Shown here piece after piece: positions 1 to 8,000 of a stretch of 64,000 nt of DNA. The notes under the pieces were generated by a model. That model searched no databases and was not told where the DNA came from. It saw only the letters and a list, made by a program, of their open reading frames with translations. The DNA lies in the NCBI RefSeq assembly GCF_900115925.1, contig NZ_FOYF01000005.1:1-64000 (forward strand), in the 5' to 3' direction. Origin of the DNA: Bacillus sp. cl95 (GTDB lineage Bacteria > Bacillota > Bacilli > Bacillales > Cytobacillaceae). Position 1 is the first letter of the stretch. Each line of letters opens with the position of its first letter. Both the position numbers and the translations under genes were made by a program.

Positions 1-255
1 GAATCCAATAGCTTGGACAAACTGACAATCAACAACGATAAGTTGTCCTCCTTCTCTCTCAGAATTGAAGAAAGCACAGCAATTTTTTTCATCAAAATTT
101 ACAAAAACGAGATCTTCAAGGATAGTCCCACCTGATAAAAATAAATCTACTTCTGTATTTGTTGATAATTTTCTAAATTGATCACATGCGCATCCTTTGC
201 AACGATGTTTACTTTCACTTTTCTTTCTACAATCTTCACATTCTTCGTGTCTCAT
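1..255 (-). CDS. Cysteine-rich small protein, cut off by the window edge
   Basis: The frame is open for 85 codons from an ATG at 253-255 to the window edge, so the C-terminus is missing. An AAAGGAGAGG ribosome binding site lies just upstream of the start. The visible part is hydrophilic and cysteine-rich. It has a CxxC pair near residues 6-9, a CKGCACDQ cluster near residues 19-26, a CC pair near residue 59, and a beta-rich stretch (DLFLSGGTILEDLVFVNF). Small Cys-rich proteins of this kind are common among spore coat and exosporium proteins of Bacillaceae, but I do not recognise a named family. The spore-surface role is therefore only a guess. It could equally be a small metal-binding protein. 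Confidence 0.7.
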   Translation of the reverse strand, partial: MRHEECEDCRKKSESKHRCKGCACDQFRKLSTNTEVDLFLSGGTILEDLVFVNFDEKNCCAFFNSEREGGQLIVVDCQFVQAIGF

Positions 256-835
256 TCCTTTTACCTCTCCTTTTTTTAAAAATAAGATACAATGACAGTT
301 TATTTTGAATTAGAAAAAAGGATTGGACAAACATCTTACTAAAATTAAAATAAATCTATCTAATTTACATTTTTTTAGTTTTGGTAAAAATATATTTTTT
401 TGTAGTCTGGTAAATAATAAATTAAGAGTTTAAGAATAAATTAGTGTGCAGTTCAACGAAACTATTCAATAGAAAAATGATATTCCCAAATTGGTAGCAT
501 TGCCAAGTCCATAAGCATAATTTCTCAATGTTTGAGGAGGATTAGGCTTTTTCGCTTTCAAAATCCTTTGCGTTTTTCTTTTGGTAACTCCGTTGACAGT
601 AAGGGGTAAATTCCGTGGCAACTGCTGGTAAAAAACATGGCAGAGATGGTACATTCTTGTGGCTGTACTCAAAAAAAGGGAAGAAGGTCATAATTTGACC
701 TTGTCCCCTTTCCCTCTGTTTTTTCCATTTCCCTACCAAAGTAACTTATGCAATCAACCGTTGTTCCTTTTAGTTTCTTTTTAATTCTATAAATATCCGT
801 CTACCTAGCAAATATACTATGTCTGCGTCTGAGGA
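256..835. other. Gene-poor intergenic stretch
   Basis: About 580 bases without a convincing gene. Positions 300-440 are extremely AT-rich. Open frames on the minus strand between 466 and 739 have no ribosome binding site and no recognisable family. They might be the remnant of a decayed mobile-element gene, but I cannot show this. Confidence 0.4.
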
Positions 836-1444
836 TCAGGCATCCAAATATTGACTTTCCATTCTTTTCACGATTGGTCTGGCACTGATATAAATAAGAT
901 ATCCAAGAAGTGCACCTAAAACATTACAGATTACATCATCAATATCAGTAACTCTTCCCCGTTCACCAGCTATTAGCGATTCTAAAAATTGTAAAACTTC
1001 AATACTAATGGATACTATGAAACCTAATAACACGGTATTTTTATAATACTTAAATTTATTCCAAAGGATTGGCGCTAGGAATCCTAAAGGCATGAGTAAT
1101 AAGATATTGCCACCTACATTTCGCGCGATCAGTCCAAGCATAAATAGAACATCACCATCATATGCAATACCTATTTGACTAATATCATTAATAATCGTTT
1201 TAAGCGGTATGACATTTAATGAACGAAAAACATTTTCAATATTAGATTGAAATCCTATTGGAAATGGAAATAACGTCACTGAAATCAACAGACATATGTA
1301 TAACACAAAAAGAAAATGAATAACCTCTTTTAACCAATAAACTGATACTCGATTCTTAAATCTAGTCCCCACTATGATGCCTCGTCCAACCAAATAAGAT
1401 ATCGTTCCAAGTAAAATAAATAGACTTCCGTTAATTAAGTACAA
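836..1444 (-). CDS. VanZ-family membrane protein
   Basis: A 202-residue integral membrane protein with about five hydrophobic segments. It shows the VanZ-family pattern: an N-terminal membrane pair, the NxLLLxPLGF-type segment near residues 113-122, and the SIEVLQ...RVTDIDDVICNVLGALLGYLIY block near 146-186. VanZ proteins give low-level teicoplanin resistance in enterococci. In Bacilli their role is mostly unknown and probably concerns the cell envelope. The start is a TTG (1442-1444), preceded at good spacing by GAGGAG. No ATG in frame has a comparable site. The gene stands alone on the minus strand. A second VanZ-family gene lies at 4013-4495 and carries the same short upstream repeat. Confidence 0.85.
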   Translation of the reverse strand: MYLINGSLFILLGTISYLVGRGIIVGTRFKNRVSVYWLKEVIHFLFVLYICLLISVTLFPFPIGFQSNIENVFRSLNVIPLKTIINDISQIGIAYDGDVLFMLGLIARNVGGNILLLMPLGFLAPILWNKFKYYKNTVLLGFIVSISIEVLQFLESLIAGERGRVTDIDDVICNVLGALLGYLIYISARPIVKRMESQYLDA

Positions 1445-1867
1445 TTTAGTATTCTCCTCAACTTTTTACCTCATTTTACCATACTTTTTTACATGCCCAT
1501 CTGATAACTATTATGCATATCCGAAATACCTTTTTGCTGTACGTATGTGGGGTCAGGCGCCTTTAGAGTTTACCGAACCACCCCATGTGGATTATTATGG
1601 AAACGAGAGTTATGAAGGGGTGTGTGTTGAATTGAATGCTATCATTCAATCATTATGTGTTTTTTTTTGATTCATTTAATCTAAATTGTTGGAACATCGA
1701 TAGTAGGCCATATAAAAATAAGGATTTATAAACCAGATATTGAGGAAAAGGGAGAAACTCATCAAAAAGAAGTGGCTTTCGGGGCAGTAGGTCCTTCCCC
1801 TTTTTATCTATTTACATTTATGGGTGTAGCACTAATTTGCAGATTTATGTTGGGGGGGTTATAAAAA
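1445..1867. other. Intergenic stretch
   Basis: This stretch holds the upstream region of the VanZ-family gene on the minus strand and the leader of the membrane protein on the plus strand. Apart from the 17-base repeat at 1545-1561, I see no gene and no clear promoter. Confidence 0.4.
1545..1561. repeat. Short repeat ATGTGGGGTCAGGCRCC, copy 1
   Basis: ATGTGGGGTCAGGCGCC recurs at 4572-4588 with one difference (G to A). Both copies lie roughly 80-100 bases upstream of a minus-strand VanZ-family gene. Confidence 0.6.
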
Positions 1868-2224
1868 ATGCACAAAATATGGTTATTGATTTCACTTTTC
1901 GTTTCAGCAATGCTTACTTGGATTTTCATTCCAAAGCCTTTTGATGAGTTTCCCCTTTTTGGTGATGTAGCAACCCTAGTATTCATCCCAGCTTATTTTG
2001 TCTTATTTAGCGTTATTCTAAATGTGTTGATTTGGATCATAAAAAACAGAAGGATTAAAGTATTGATTTTGTTTCTCTTATTATCGTTACTTGGTGTCTC
2101 TTCCGTATTATTATTAAGACAGAATTATGGTCCATCAATTTCTTATTTCTTAACATTAATTGGGCTAGTTTTTGGTTTCGCTCATTTTTCCTTTTCAGAG
2201 GTTTTACGAAAGAGGCGACAATAA
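1868..2224 (+). CDS. Small hypothetical membrane protein
   Basis: A 118-residue protein with four hydrophobic segments (about residues 4-22, 38-60, 66-84 and 88-108). Short basic stretches (KNRRIK near 59-64 and RKRRQ at the C-terminus) lie on the predicted cytoplasmic side. The ATG follows a GGGGGG run at ordinary ribosome-binding distance. I recognise no family, and no neighbour hints at a role. It is transcribed away from the VanZ-family gene. A perfect 10-bp hairpin about 150 bases downstream may end the transcript. Confidence 0.65.
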   Translation: MHKIWLLISLFVSAMLTWIFIPKPFDEFPLFGDVATLVFIPAYFVLFSVILNVLIWIIKNRRIKVLILFLLLSLLGVSSVLLLRQNYGPSISYFLTLIGLVFGFAHFSFSEVLRKRRQ

Positions 2225-2378
2225 ACGAATCTCATTACGTGTTCCTTTCTTCCATAAAAATCAAATCAAGTACTTACTGTATGGTCCTTAATCTTATTTG
2301 GTTTATTAACCAATCTTAAATTAAATCACCGATACTACAAATTAACCTCAAGTTGAAGCAATCACCTTTATTATAAAG

Positions 2379-2410
2379 CAATGGCGGGTGGCGCTCTTCC
2401 CCCGCCATTG
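2379..2410 (+). terminator. Hairpin, possible terminator
   Basis: The arms CAATGGCGGG and CCCGCCATTG pair perfectly around a 12-base loop. The following tract is only weakly T-rich, so termination is plausible but not certain. Confidence 0.5.
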
Positions 2411-2617
2411 TTCTGTAACTTCTGAAGGATTGCCCCCTTTTTCACCTAATTGCCATATTTATAAAACATTTTACTTCTCCCCATTCAAATACACACCACA
2501 AAAGGCACAAAATATTCACCAAAATAAAAACTCTTTACCTAACGCAAGATTTGTCTGGTTTAGTTGATTCTAATAAAACGGTACCAATTATGTAATAGTC
2601 TAAAAGGAGAATTTCCC

Positions 2618-2848
2618 TTGAAACGAGAGACTATTTTCATTGGTACTGTCCTTCATAGATTAAGAAGACAAAGGTTACTTTCACAAGAGGAACTTGCATT
2701 TCGAAGTGGTATTGAAAGAAATTATTTAAGTGATCTGGAAAATGACAAAAGCGAACCAGGATTAGGTGTTGTCTTCGCACTTGCAGAAGCTCTTGATATT
2801 AATCCGGAAGATTTTGTAGCGATGATTAACAAACACATCAAGGGATAG
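2618..2848 (+). CDS. XRE-family helix-turn-helix regulator
   Basis: A compact 76-residue DNA-binding protein that is essentially one HTH_3 (Cro/CI-type) domain. It has the LHRLRRQRLLSQEELAF opening helices, the IERNYLSDLENDKSEPG recognition region and a closing helix with LAEALDINPEDF. There is no ligand or oligomerisation domain, like many small SinR/Xre-type regulators. I placed the start at TTG 2618, because AAAAGGAGA at 2602-2610 sits 7 bases before it. A longer frame from 2564 lacks a ribosome binding site. A hairpin follows the stop, so the gene is probably its own transcription unit upstream of comK. The target is unknown. Confidence 0.85.
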   Translation: MKRETIFIGTVLHRLRRQRLLSQEELAFRSGIERNYLSDLENDKSEPGLGVVFALAEALDINPEDFVAMINKHIKG

Positions 2849-2856
2849 AACACCTT

Positions 2857-2881
2857 AACGGTGAAGTTTCTTCTCACCGTT
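2857..2881 (+). terminator. Hairpin after the XRE gene
   Basis: AACGGTGA and TCACCGTT form an 8-bp stem nine bases after the stop codon, with a short T/C-rich tail. Confidence 0.6.
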
Positions 2882-2996
2882 TATCTCCATTCCAACTTGC
2901 TCAATGTTTCACAAATGTTTTTAGGGAGGTGCTTTTATCCAAAAGACAATTGTAATCGCATACATAAATATTAAGTAAAGGATGAACAACTTGCCA

Positions 2997-3521
2997 ATGG
3001 AAAACCACAACTACTACATACTGACTCAAGATTTTATGTATATGTCAGGATATCACGATCGCAATGGACGTCCTTGTTCCTTAGTAAAAGAATTGGGCCG
3101 TACCTTGATTGTGGAGAAATCTCCGATTGAAATACTGGATGAAAGCATTAAATGTATTGGGTTTAACCTAAAAGGTGCCCTATCGAGCTCAAAGTGGATT
3201 CTTGGAGATTGCCATATGCGGCCCCTCATGGTGAATCCCGCTCATAAACTCTGTGTATTTCCAGACAAGTCGCCAAACAGCCCTAATGCAACTTGGTTTA
3301 ATCCTTATCACATCATGCGAACGAGCAGCATAAATGGCGGCACAAAAATAGAATTCAGAAATGGATTATTACTGAAAATCCCATCAAGACTTACAAACTT
3401 CAACCATAAGCTTCAGACCGCTGAACAGTTCAGAAATCTTACCACCGAAATAGCATCAAACCCAATGTCATTCGTACTGGATCCACGAAAAAGACGCCTG
3501 CAAATAGGCAATCGCATATAG
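2997..3521 (+). CDS. comK: ComK-family competence transcription factor
   Basis: Resembles ComK, the master activator of late competence genes in Bacillus. Recognisable blocks are CSLVKELGRTLIVEKSPIEI (about residues 28-47), GFNLKGALSSSKW, the RPLMVNPAHKLCVFPDKSP block near 75-93 (matching PPIMVDPSNQIFLFP of B. subtilis ComK) and a C-terminal FVLDP. The length is 174 residues against 192 in B. subtilis, and the C-terminal tail is shorter. I prefer the ATG at 2997. The AAAGGATG at 2977-2984 is 12 bases away from it, but almost touches the earlier ATG at 2982. No AAAA-N5-TTTT K-box pair was seen in the upstream gap, so autoregulation as in B. subtilis is not evident. It is a sequence call by eye. 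Confidence 0.85.
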   Translation: MENHNYYILTQDFMYMSGYHDRNGRPCSLVKELGRTLIVEKSPIEILDESIKCIGFNLKGALSSSKWILGDCHMRPLMVNPAHKLCVFPDKSPNSPNATWFNPYHIMRTSSINGGTKIEFRNGLLLKIPSRLTNFNHKLQTAEQFRNLTTEIASNPMSFVLDPRKRRLQIGNRI

Positions 3522-3529
3522 AGACCGCC

Positions 3530-3784
3530 ATGAAATATATGATCGCTTATGTCACTTTCAAAGACGGTGTAACAAACCAATACTACATAAAAGAACATTC
3601 AGTCAAACTTCTCTTAGAAAAAGTGGCCCTATATTCAAACGGCTGCCTTGCCACAAGTAAGTTCAGCCTGCAAACTTCCAACGCCCTTTCTTTATATGTA
3701 AGAGAAATAGATTTAAAAAAGTCACCTGAGCTTCGGAAAATTGATTTTGCCATGATTAATGAAGCAAGGAGTTACAGCTTTTAA
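3530..3784 (+). CDS. Small hypothetical protein downstream of comK
   Basis: An 84-residue soluble protein beginning MKYMIAYVTFKDG. It starts eight bases after the comK stop and very likely shares its transcript. The ribosome binding site is weak (GAGACC), so translation may be coupled to comK. Predicted structure is mixed: an N-terminal beta-hairpin-like segment, a helix near residues 24-36, and a charged C-terminus. I recognise no family. A strong hairpin at 3824-3851 ends the unit. A link with competence is inferred from position only. Confidence 0.6.
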   Translation: MKYMIAYVTFKDGVTNQYYIKEHSVKLLLEKVALYSNGCLATSKFSLQTSNALSLYVREIDLKKSPELRKIDFAMINEARSYSF

Positions 3785-3823
3785 ATAATCATTAAAACAT
3801 TAAAAGAATCAGTAGAGCCATAT

Positions 3824-3851
3824 CACCTCCCTCAAACTCAAATGGGAGGTG
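3824..3851 (+). terminator. Terminator of the comK unit
   Basis: CACCTCCC and GGGAGGTG form an 8-bp GC-rich stem, followed by a short T-containing tail. Confidence 0.65.
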
Positions 3852-4012
3852 CACTTCTTTAGAACGTTAGCAACCGAAGCGAAGCGATAACCCTCAATAA
3901 AGAGACAGACTGAAGTACAGAAAGCCATTATTGATTGATAACCTTGTTTAATCTTAATTGTGGAATACTGTTTGGTTATTCTTGATGGTTACAGAACCCC
4001 ACTGATAGCCAT

Positions 4013-4495
4013 TTATAATAGTCTATCAACGGAGTTCCTCTTAGCACGAACTAGATAAACTAGTTCCCCCACTACCTTATATATTCCTATCCCCACCAAC
4101 GCCCCCGCCCAATCAATAAAGACGTCTCTTACCTGAGCACCTCGACCTGATACAAAAACTTGATGTACTTCATCCGAAGCAGCGTAGAGAATACAGATCC
4201 CTAATGCCAATAAAGCGGATTTCAACTCTAAAACCGCGCTTCCTTTTAGAGCATGAGACACCAATATCGACAGCACCAGATAAACAAAGGAATGGGCATT
4301 CTTCCTTATGATGTGGTTGGCATTATCTAATGAAAACTCTGGCTTGATTTCTTTGACGGTTTCTACAACATGTGCTGTTACACCTTTACTCAGCTTGTTT
4401 GAATCCTTGGCTGGTTGTGCAGACAGCTGAAAAATGAGAACCATCCAAACTAACACCGGAACCCATACTAAAAAGATTTTATATCCTTTAGTCAT
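4013..4495 (-). CDS. VanZ-family membrane protein
   Basis: A 160-residue VanZ-like membrane protein with an N-terminal membrane segment (LVWVPVLVWMVLIFQLSAQP). It carries the family signature of a RKNAHSFVYLVLSILV helix, an SDEVHQVFVSGRGAQVRDVFIDWAGALVG block and a last helix. This SDExHQ...R...DxxxDxxG pattern is typical of the VanZ-like proteins of Bacillus. I chose the ATG at 4493-4495 because GGAGAGGGAAGG lies directly before it. The earlier in-frame ATG nine codons upstream lacks a site. It is monocistronic and read toward the polysaccharide-locus terminator. The function is unknown, probably envelope-related. Confidence 0.85.
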   Translation of the reverse strand: MTKGYKIFLVWVPVLVWMVLIFQLSAQPAKDSNKLSKGVTAHVVETVKEIKPEFSLDNANHIIRKNAHSFVYLVLSILVSHALKGSAVLELKSALLALGICILYAASDEVHQVFVSGRGAQVRDVFIDWAGALVGIGIYKVVGELVYLVRAKRNSVDRLL

Positions 4496-4984
4496 TTTCC
4501 TTCCCTCTCCAATAAAGAACACATTCTCTAAATCCTTTGTTTCCTAATTTAACCCTTTATGACTTCACAGCATGTGGGGTCAGGCACCCTAATTTGAGAA
4601 ATTCTAAATCTTTGCTTTTTTAATTGATGAACCTCTAAATATATCAATAACTTTTCCTCCACTATGTTCCTCCTATAAGCTGATAAGATCAAGTTACAGG
4701 AAAGGATTTATTAGGCGAAAAGTGTTCTTTGAAAGTGAGCAAAAACTGTTCACTTTATTTTAGCGTTTACATGAATCTTGTATCTTCATGATGGAAGTGT
4801 AAAATAGGGGATTCATTTGAAGCTGAATTTACGACTGGATTGTTCATGCATTCAAAGCTCTGAACTTGACCAATCTTATTCATGGAAGGAAAATTTTAAC
4901 TAAGCTACATTTTTTCGTTCGTCATTCTTTCTATCTCCCGCATATGACTCTATGTATAATACAAATCTTTTCTTCAAAAAAAAG
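4496..4984. other. Intergenic stretch
   Basis: About 490 AT-rich bases between the second VanZ-family gene and the end of the polysaccharide locus. Apart from the repeat at 4572-4588, I found no supported gene. Confidence 0.4.
4572..4588. repeat. Short repeat ATGTGGGGTCAGGCRCC, copy 2
   Basis: Second copy of the 17-base repeat (ATGTGGGGTCAGGCACC), about 77 bases upstream of the minus-strand VanZ-family gene start. Confidence 0.6.
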
Positions 4985-5008
4985 TTAAGGGAGTCAAACA
5001 ACTCCCTT
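4980..5008 (-). terminator. Terminator of the polysaccharide locus
   Basis: On the minus strand AAGGGAGT and ACTCCCTT form a perfect stem, followed after a few bases by an eight-T run. It lies just after the last gene of the 21-kb locus. Confidence 0.85.
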
Positions 5009-5016
5009 TACTCATT

Positions 5017-6045
5017 TTATTTTACGCTATAGTAATCACAATACCAGTCCGCAAACTTTTGCAATCCCTCTTCAATTGGAGTATAAGGCTTGAAACCAAC
5101 CGCTTCATACAACAAATCTGTAGATGCATACGTTGCTGGTACATCCCCTGGCTTAATCGGTTCAAATGTCTTTTCGAAGACTACTTCTTTCCCCATAGCC
5201 TTGCTGAAACATTTCTCAAGTGTTTCAATGAATACCATTAACTTTTCAGGGTTATTGTTTCCGATATTAAATACTTTGTGCGGGACACCATCACTATTTG
5301 GAGGATTACTTAGAAGACGTTCAATTCCTTCTACGATATCATCAATATAAGTGAAGTCTCTGTATAGATCATTTTCAAAATCTCCATCGTTGAAGATTCT
5401 TATCGACTCACCAGCAAAATGCTTATTAGCAAAACCGAAATAGGCCATATCTGGTCTTCCCATCGGTCCATATACCGTAAAGAAGCGAAGCCCAGTTGCA
5501 GGAATCTTGTACAAATGACTATAAGAATGTGCCATTAGCTCGTTTGATTTTTTAGTCGATGCATATAAAGATACAGGAGTGTCTACAAAATCAGTCTCTT
5601 CAAATGGAACTTTCTTGTTCGAACCATAAACAGAACTTGAAGAAGCATATACTAAATGATCTACCGGAAAATGTCTGCAAGCTTCAAGAATGTTGAAGAA
5701 ACCAATAATATTACTCTTAATATATACATCAGGATTTTCAATAGAATATCGAACCCCAGCCTGCGCAGCAAGGTTTACTACAATGTTTGGCTTATATTCT
5801 TCAAATATATTAAATATGATTTCCTTATCAGATAGATCAGCTTTAATAAAACTGAAATTCTCATACGGTCTCAACTGCTCAAGACGAGCAAATTTGAGAT
5901 TTACATCATAGTAATCATTTATATTATCAATACCTACTACAATGCAGCCTTGATCCAATAAGCTTTTGGATAGAAAGGATCCGATAAAACCAGCTGCCCC
6001 AGTAATAAGATAAACTTTCTTAGGATCTAACTGTTTGATTGTCAA
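5017..6045 (-). CDS. UDP-glucuronate 4-epimerase-like NAD-dependent epimerase
   Basis: A 342-residue extended short-chain dehydrogenase. It has the NAD-binding GAAGFIG (residues 16-22), the SSS triad serine region (135-138) and Y161xxxK165 (YASTK). The RFFTVYGPMGRPDMA and NDGDFENDLYRDFTYIDDIVEGI segments are typical of UDP-glucuronate 4-epimerases (Cap1J/LpsL type), which make UDP-galacturonate in the cytoplasm. The start is a TTG at 6045 with AAGGAG ten bases upstream. It overlaps the UDP-glucose dehydrogenase gene by 26 bases, so the two consecutive enzymes are probably translationally coupled. It is the last gene of the locus. A UDP-glucose 4-epimerase is less likely on the motifs. Confidence 0.85.
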   Translation of the reverse strand: MTIKQLDPKKVYLITGAAGFIGSFLSKSLLDQGCIVVGIDNINDYYDVNLKFARLEQLRPYENFSFIKADLSDKEIIFNIFEEYKPNIVVNLAAQAGVRYSIENPDVYIKSNIIGFFNILEACRHFPVDHLVYASSSSVYGSNKKVPFEETDFVDTPVSLYASTKKSNELMAHSYSHLYKIPATGLRFFTVYGPMGRPDMAYFGFANKHFAGESIRIFNDGDFENDLYRDFTYIDDIVEGIERLLSNPPNSDGVPHKVFNIGNNNPEKLMVFIETLEKCFSKAMGKEVVFEKTFEPIKPGDVPATYASTDLLYEAVGFKPYTPIEEGLQKFADWYCDYYSVK

Positions 6046-7396
6046 GATTCTTCGACTCCTTTATATCCTTACGAGTAGCAGGTGCTCGTCCAATAGAGTG
6101 ATACTCTACTCCTGCATCTTCCATTTGAGTCACGCTATAGATGTTTCTACCATCATATACTAAAGGAGTTCTCATCAACTTCTTGTAAGCTTCAGGAGTT
6201 ACTTCCTTCACTTCCTCCCACTCAGTAAAGATAAAGCAGACATTCGCGCCTTCCAATGCTTCTTCTACACTTTGAACATACGTCATGTGGCCTTTCCCGT
6301 TCATTCCAGCTGGATATACTTTCGCAAAGTTATCCGAACCAACAGGATCAAAAGCAAAGATATCAGCACCTTGTTCTAGTAACAAAGGAATATTCTCAAG
6401 TGAAGCCGCTTCTCTTAAATCATCCGTCCCTGGCTTGAATGTCAATCCAAGTACAGCTACTTTAAGACCATTAAACGTAATAAGTCGCTTACTAGCTTTC
6501 TTATATAACATTGTCTTTTGTTCTTCGTTTACATCTATTGCAGCTTTAACCGTTTTAAGTTCATATCCGTTTTGTTTAGCGATATTCTCAAGTGCTTTTG
6601 TATCTTTAGGGAAGCATGATCCTCCGAAGCCTATACCAGCATTTAGAAACTTGTTTCCAATTCGATCATCAAAGCTCATTCCTCTTGCTACATCCTGAAT
6701 ATCAGCACCGACCAATTCACAAAGATTAGCAATATCATTCATATATGAGATCTTAAGAGCAAGAAAATCATTTGATGCATACTTAATCATTTCAGCCGAT
6801 CTTCTATTTACAGAAACAATAGGTAACTTAAACGGCTCATAAATGTTCATTAAAAGCTCTTCAGCCCATTTACTTTCCGTACCAATGATTACTCTATCCG
6901 CATGTAACGTATCATGAACAGCCGACCCCTGTGCTAAGAATTCCGGATTTGAAGCTACTTCAACTCTCACATCATTAACCAAAAAGTCATGAATGAATTG
7001 TTCTACTTTGTCATTTGTTCCAACTGGTACGGTTGATTTAACTACGACAAGACAGTCCTTTTCAATACTTTCAGCAATTTGTCTTGCAACAGTTGCGATA
7101 TATGAAAGATTAGCAGAACCATCAGGTTGCTCAGGAGTACCTACACCAATAAAAATTGCATCTGCATCCTTGTACGCTGTCTTGTAATCTGTTGTATAAT
7201 CGATTCTTCCAGCTGCATAATTCTTTTGCATTAATTCTTCTAACCCTGCTTCATAAATTGGAGAAGTACCTGATTTCATTAATTCTACCTTTTTTTCATT
7301 AATATCTACACAGATTACTTGGTGTCCAACTTCTGCAAAGCATACGCCAGCAACTAAGCCTACATAACCGGTTCCAGCAACAGCTATTTTAGACAT
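6020..7396 (-). CDS. tuaD/ywqF-like: UDP-glucose 6-dehydrogenase
   Basis: A 458-residue enzyme that oxidises UDP-glucose to UDP-glucuronate with two NAD+. An N-terminal Rossmann motif GTGYVG (8-13), the VKSTVPVG segment (119-126) and the catalytic cysteine C261 in GFGGSCFPKD are all present. So are the C-terminal Rossmann block (VAVLGLTFKPGTDDLREA) and the FTEWEE segment. Its substrate can come from the GalU enzyme in the same locus, and its product feeds the overlapping epimerase. In B. subtilis, ywqF also sits beside the ywqCDE kinase/phosphatase genes, which agrees with the layout here. It has a normal ATG start with a nearby purine-rich site. Confidence 0.93.
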   Translation of the reverse strand: MSKIAVAGTGYVGLVAGVCFAEVGHQVICVDINEKKVELMKSGTSPIYEAGLEELMQKNYAAGRIDYTTDYKTAYKDADAIFIGVGTPEQPDGSANLSYIATVARQIAESIEKDCLVVVKSTVPVGTNDKVEQFIHDFLVNDVRVEVASNPEFLAQGSAVHDTLHADRVIIGTESKWAEELLMNIYEPFKLPIVSVNRRSAEMIKYASNDFLALKISYMNDIANLCELVGADIQDVARGMSFDDRIGNKFLNAGIGFGGSCFPKDTKALENIAKQNGYELKTVKAAIDVNEEQKTMLYKKASKRLITFNGLKVAVLGLTFKPGTDDLREAASLENIPLLLEQGADIFAFDPVGSDNFAKVYPAGMNGKGHMTYVQSVEEALEGANVCFIFTEWEEVKEVTPEAYKKLMRTPLVYDGRNIYSVTQMEDAGVEYHSIGRAPATRKDIKESKNLDNQTVRS

Positions 7397-7502
7397 ATTT
7401 TTCTCTTCCCTTATATCTTATTTTCAAAAAATTAAACAACTAAATGGAAATATACATAATAACAAGAAGAAGTTATTAATGTGTTACAATTTATGGAACC
7501 TA

Positions 7503-7976
7503 TTAAACATATCGTTTTAAGACTTTCGCTGGGCTTCCTCCAACTAAAACAAAGTTTTCGGCAATATCTTTAGTAACAACAGAACCTGCAGCTACAATTA
7601 CACCTTCACCTGTAATTTTTACTCCAGGTAAAATTATTGCTCCTGCCCCAATCCAGGTTCCTTTTCCAATATGGACATGGTTTGAAATATGTTCTTTCTT
7701 TAAATAATTTTCTGGCCAGTTACTAGTATCATAACTATATGAAATAACTTTTGCAAAAGCTGATATAGTTACATAATCTTCAATGCATAAACCGCCACCA
7801 CCATGTAAAAAAACAAAGTCATTAAGTTTACAGTTACAGCCTATATTAATCTTATCCGGACTCTTTATCACAAGGGGACCAAAAATGCGCAAATTTTTAT
7901 CTTGGGCATTTAACATTTTTTTATATAACTTAATTTTCAATCCAAGATTTTTTTTATATATCCAATCAAAAAACAT
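7503..7976 (-). CDS. Left-handed beta-helix (hexapeptide) acetyltransferase
   Basis: A 157-residue protein with hexapeptide-repeat patterns from about residue 38 on (INIGCNCKLNDF, VHIGKGTWIGAGAIILPGVKI, GVIVAAGSVVTKDI). It ends in the VGGSPAKVLKRYV signature of maltose/galactoside/colanic-acid-type O-acetyltransferases. It probably acetylates a sugar of the exported polymer from the cytoplasmic side, using acetyl-CoA. It sits directly downstream of the flippase (24-base gap) in the AT-rich core of the locus. A 106-base spacer without a hairpin separates it from the UDP-glucose dehydrogenase. The acceptor sugar cannot be told. Confidence 0.85.
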   Translation of the reverse strand: MFFDWIYKKNLGLKIKLYKKMLNAQDKNLRIFGPLVIKSPDKINIGCNCKLNDFVFLHGGGGLCIEDYVTISAFAKVISYSYDTSNWPENYLKKEHISNHVHIGKGTWIGAGAIILPGVKITGEGVIVAAGSVVTKDIAENFVLVGGSPAKVLKRYV

Positions 7977-8000
7977 TATTTATATTATGTTCCTTTCTAT

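Noticed and set aside
466-739. Open frames on the minus strand, possible small genes or transposase remnant
   Set aside because: No ribosome binding site, no recognisable family, odd composition; kept only as intergenic comment.
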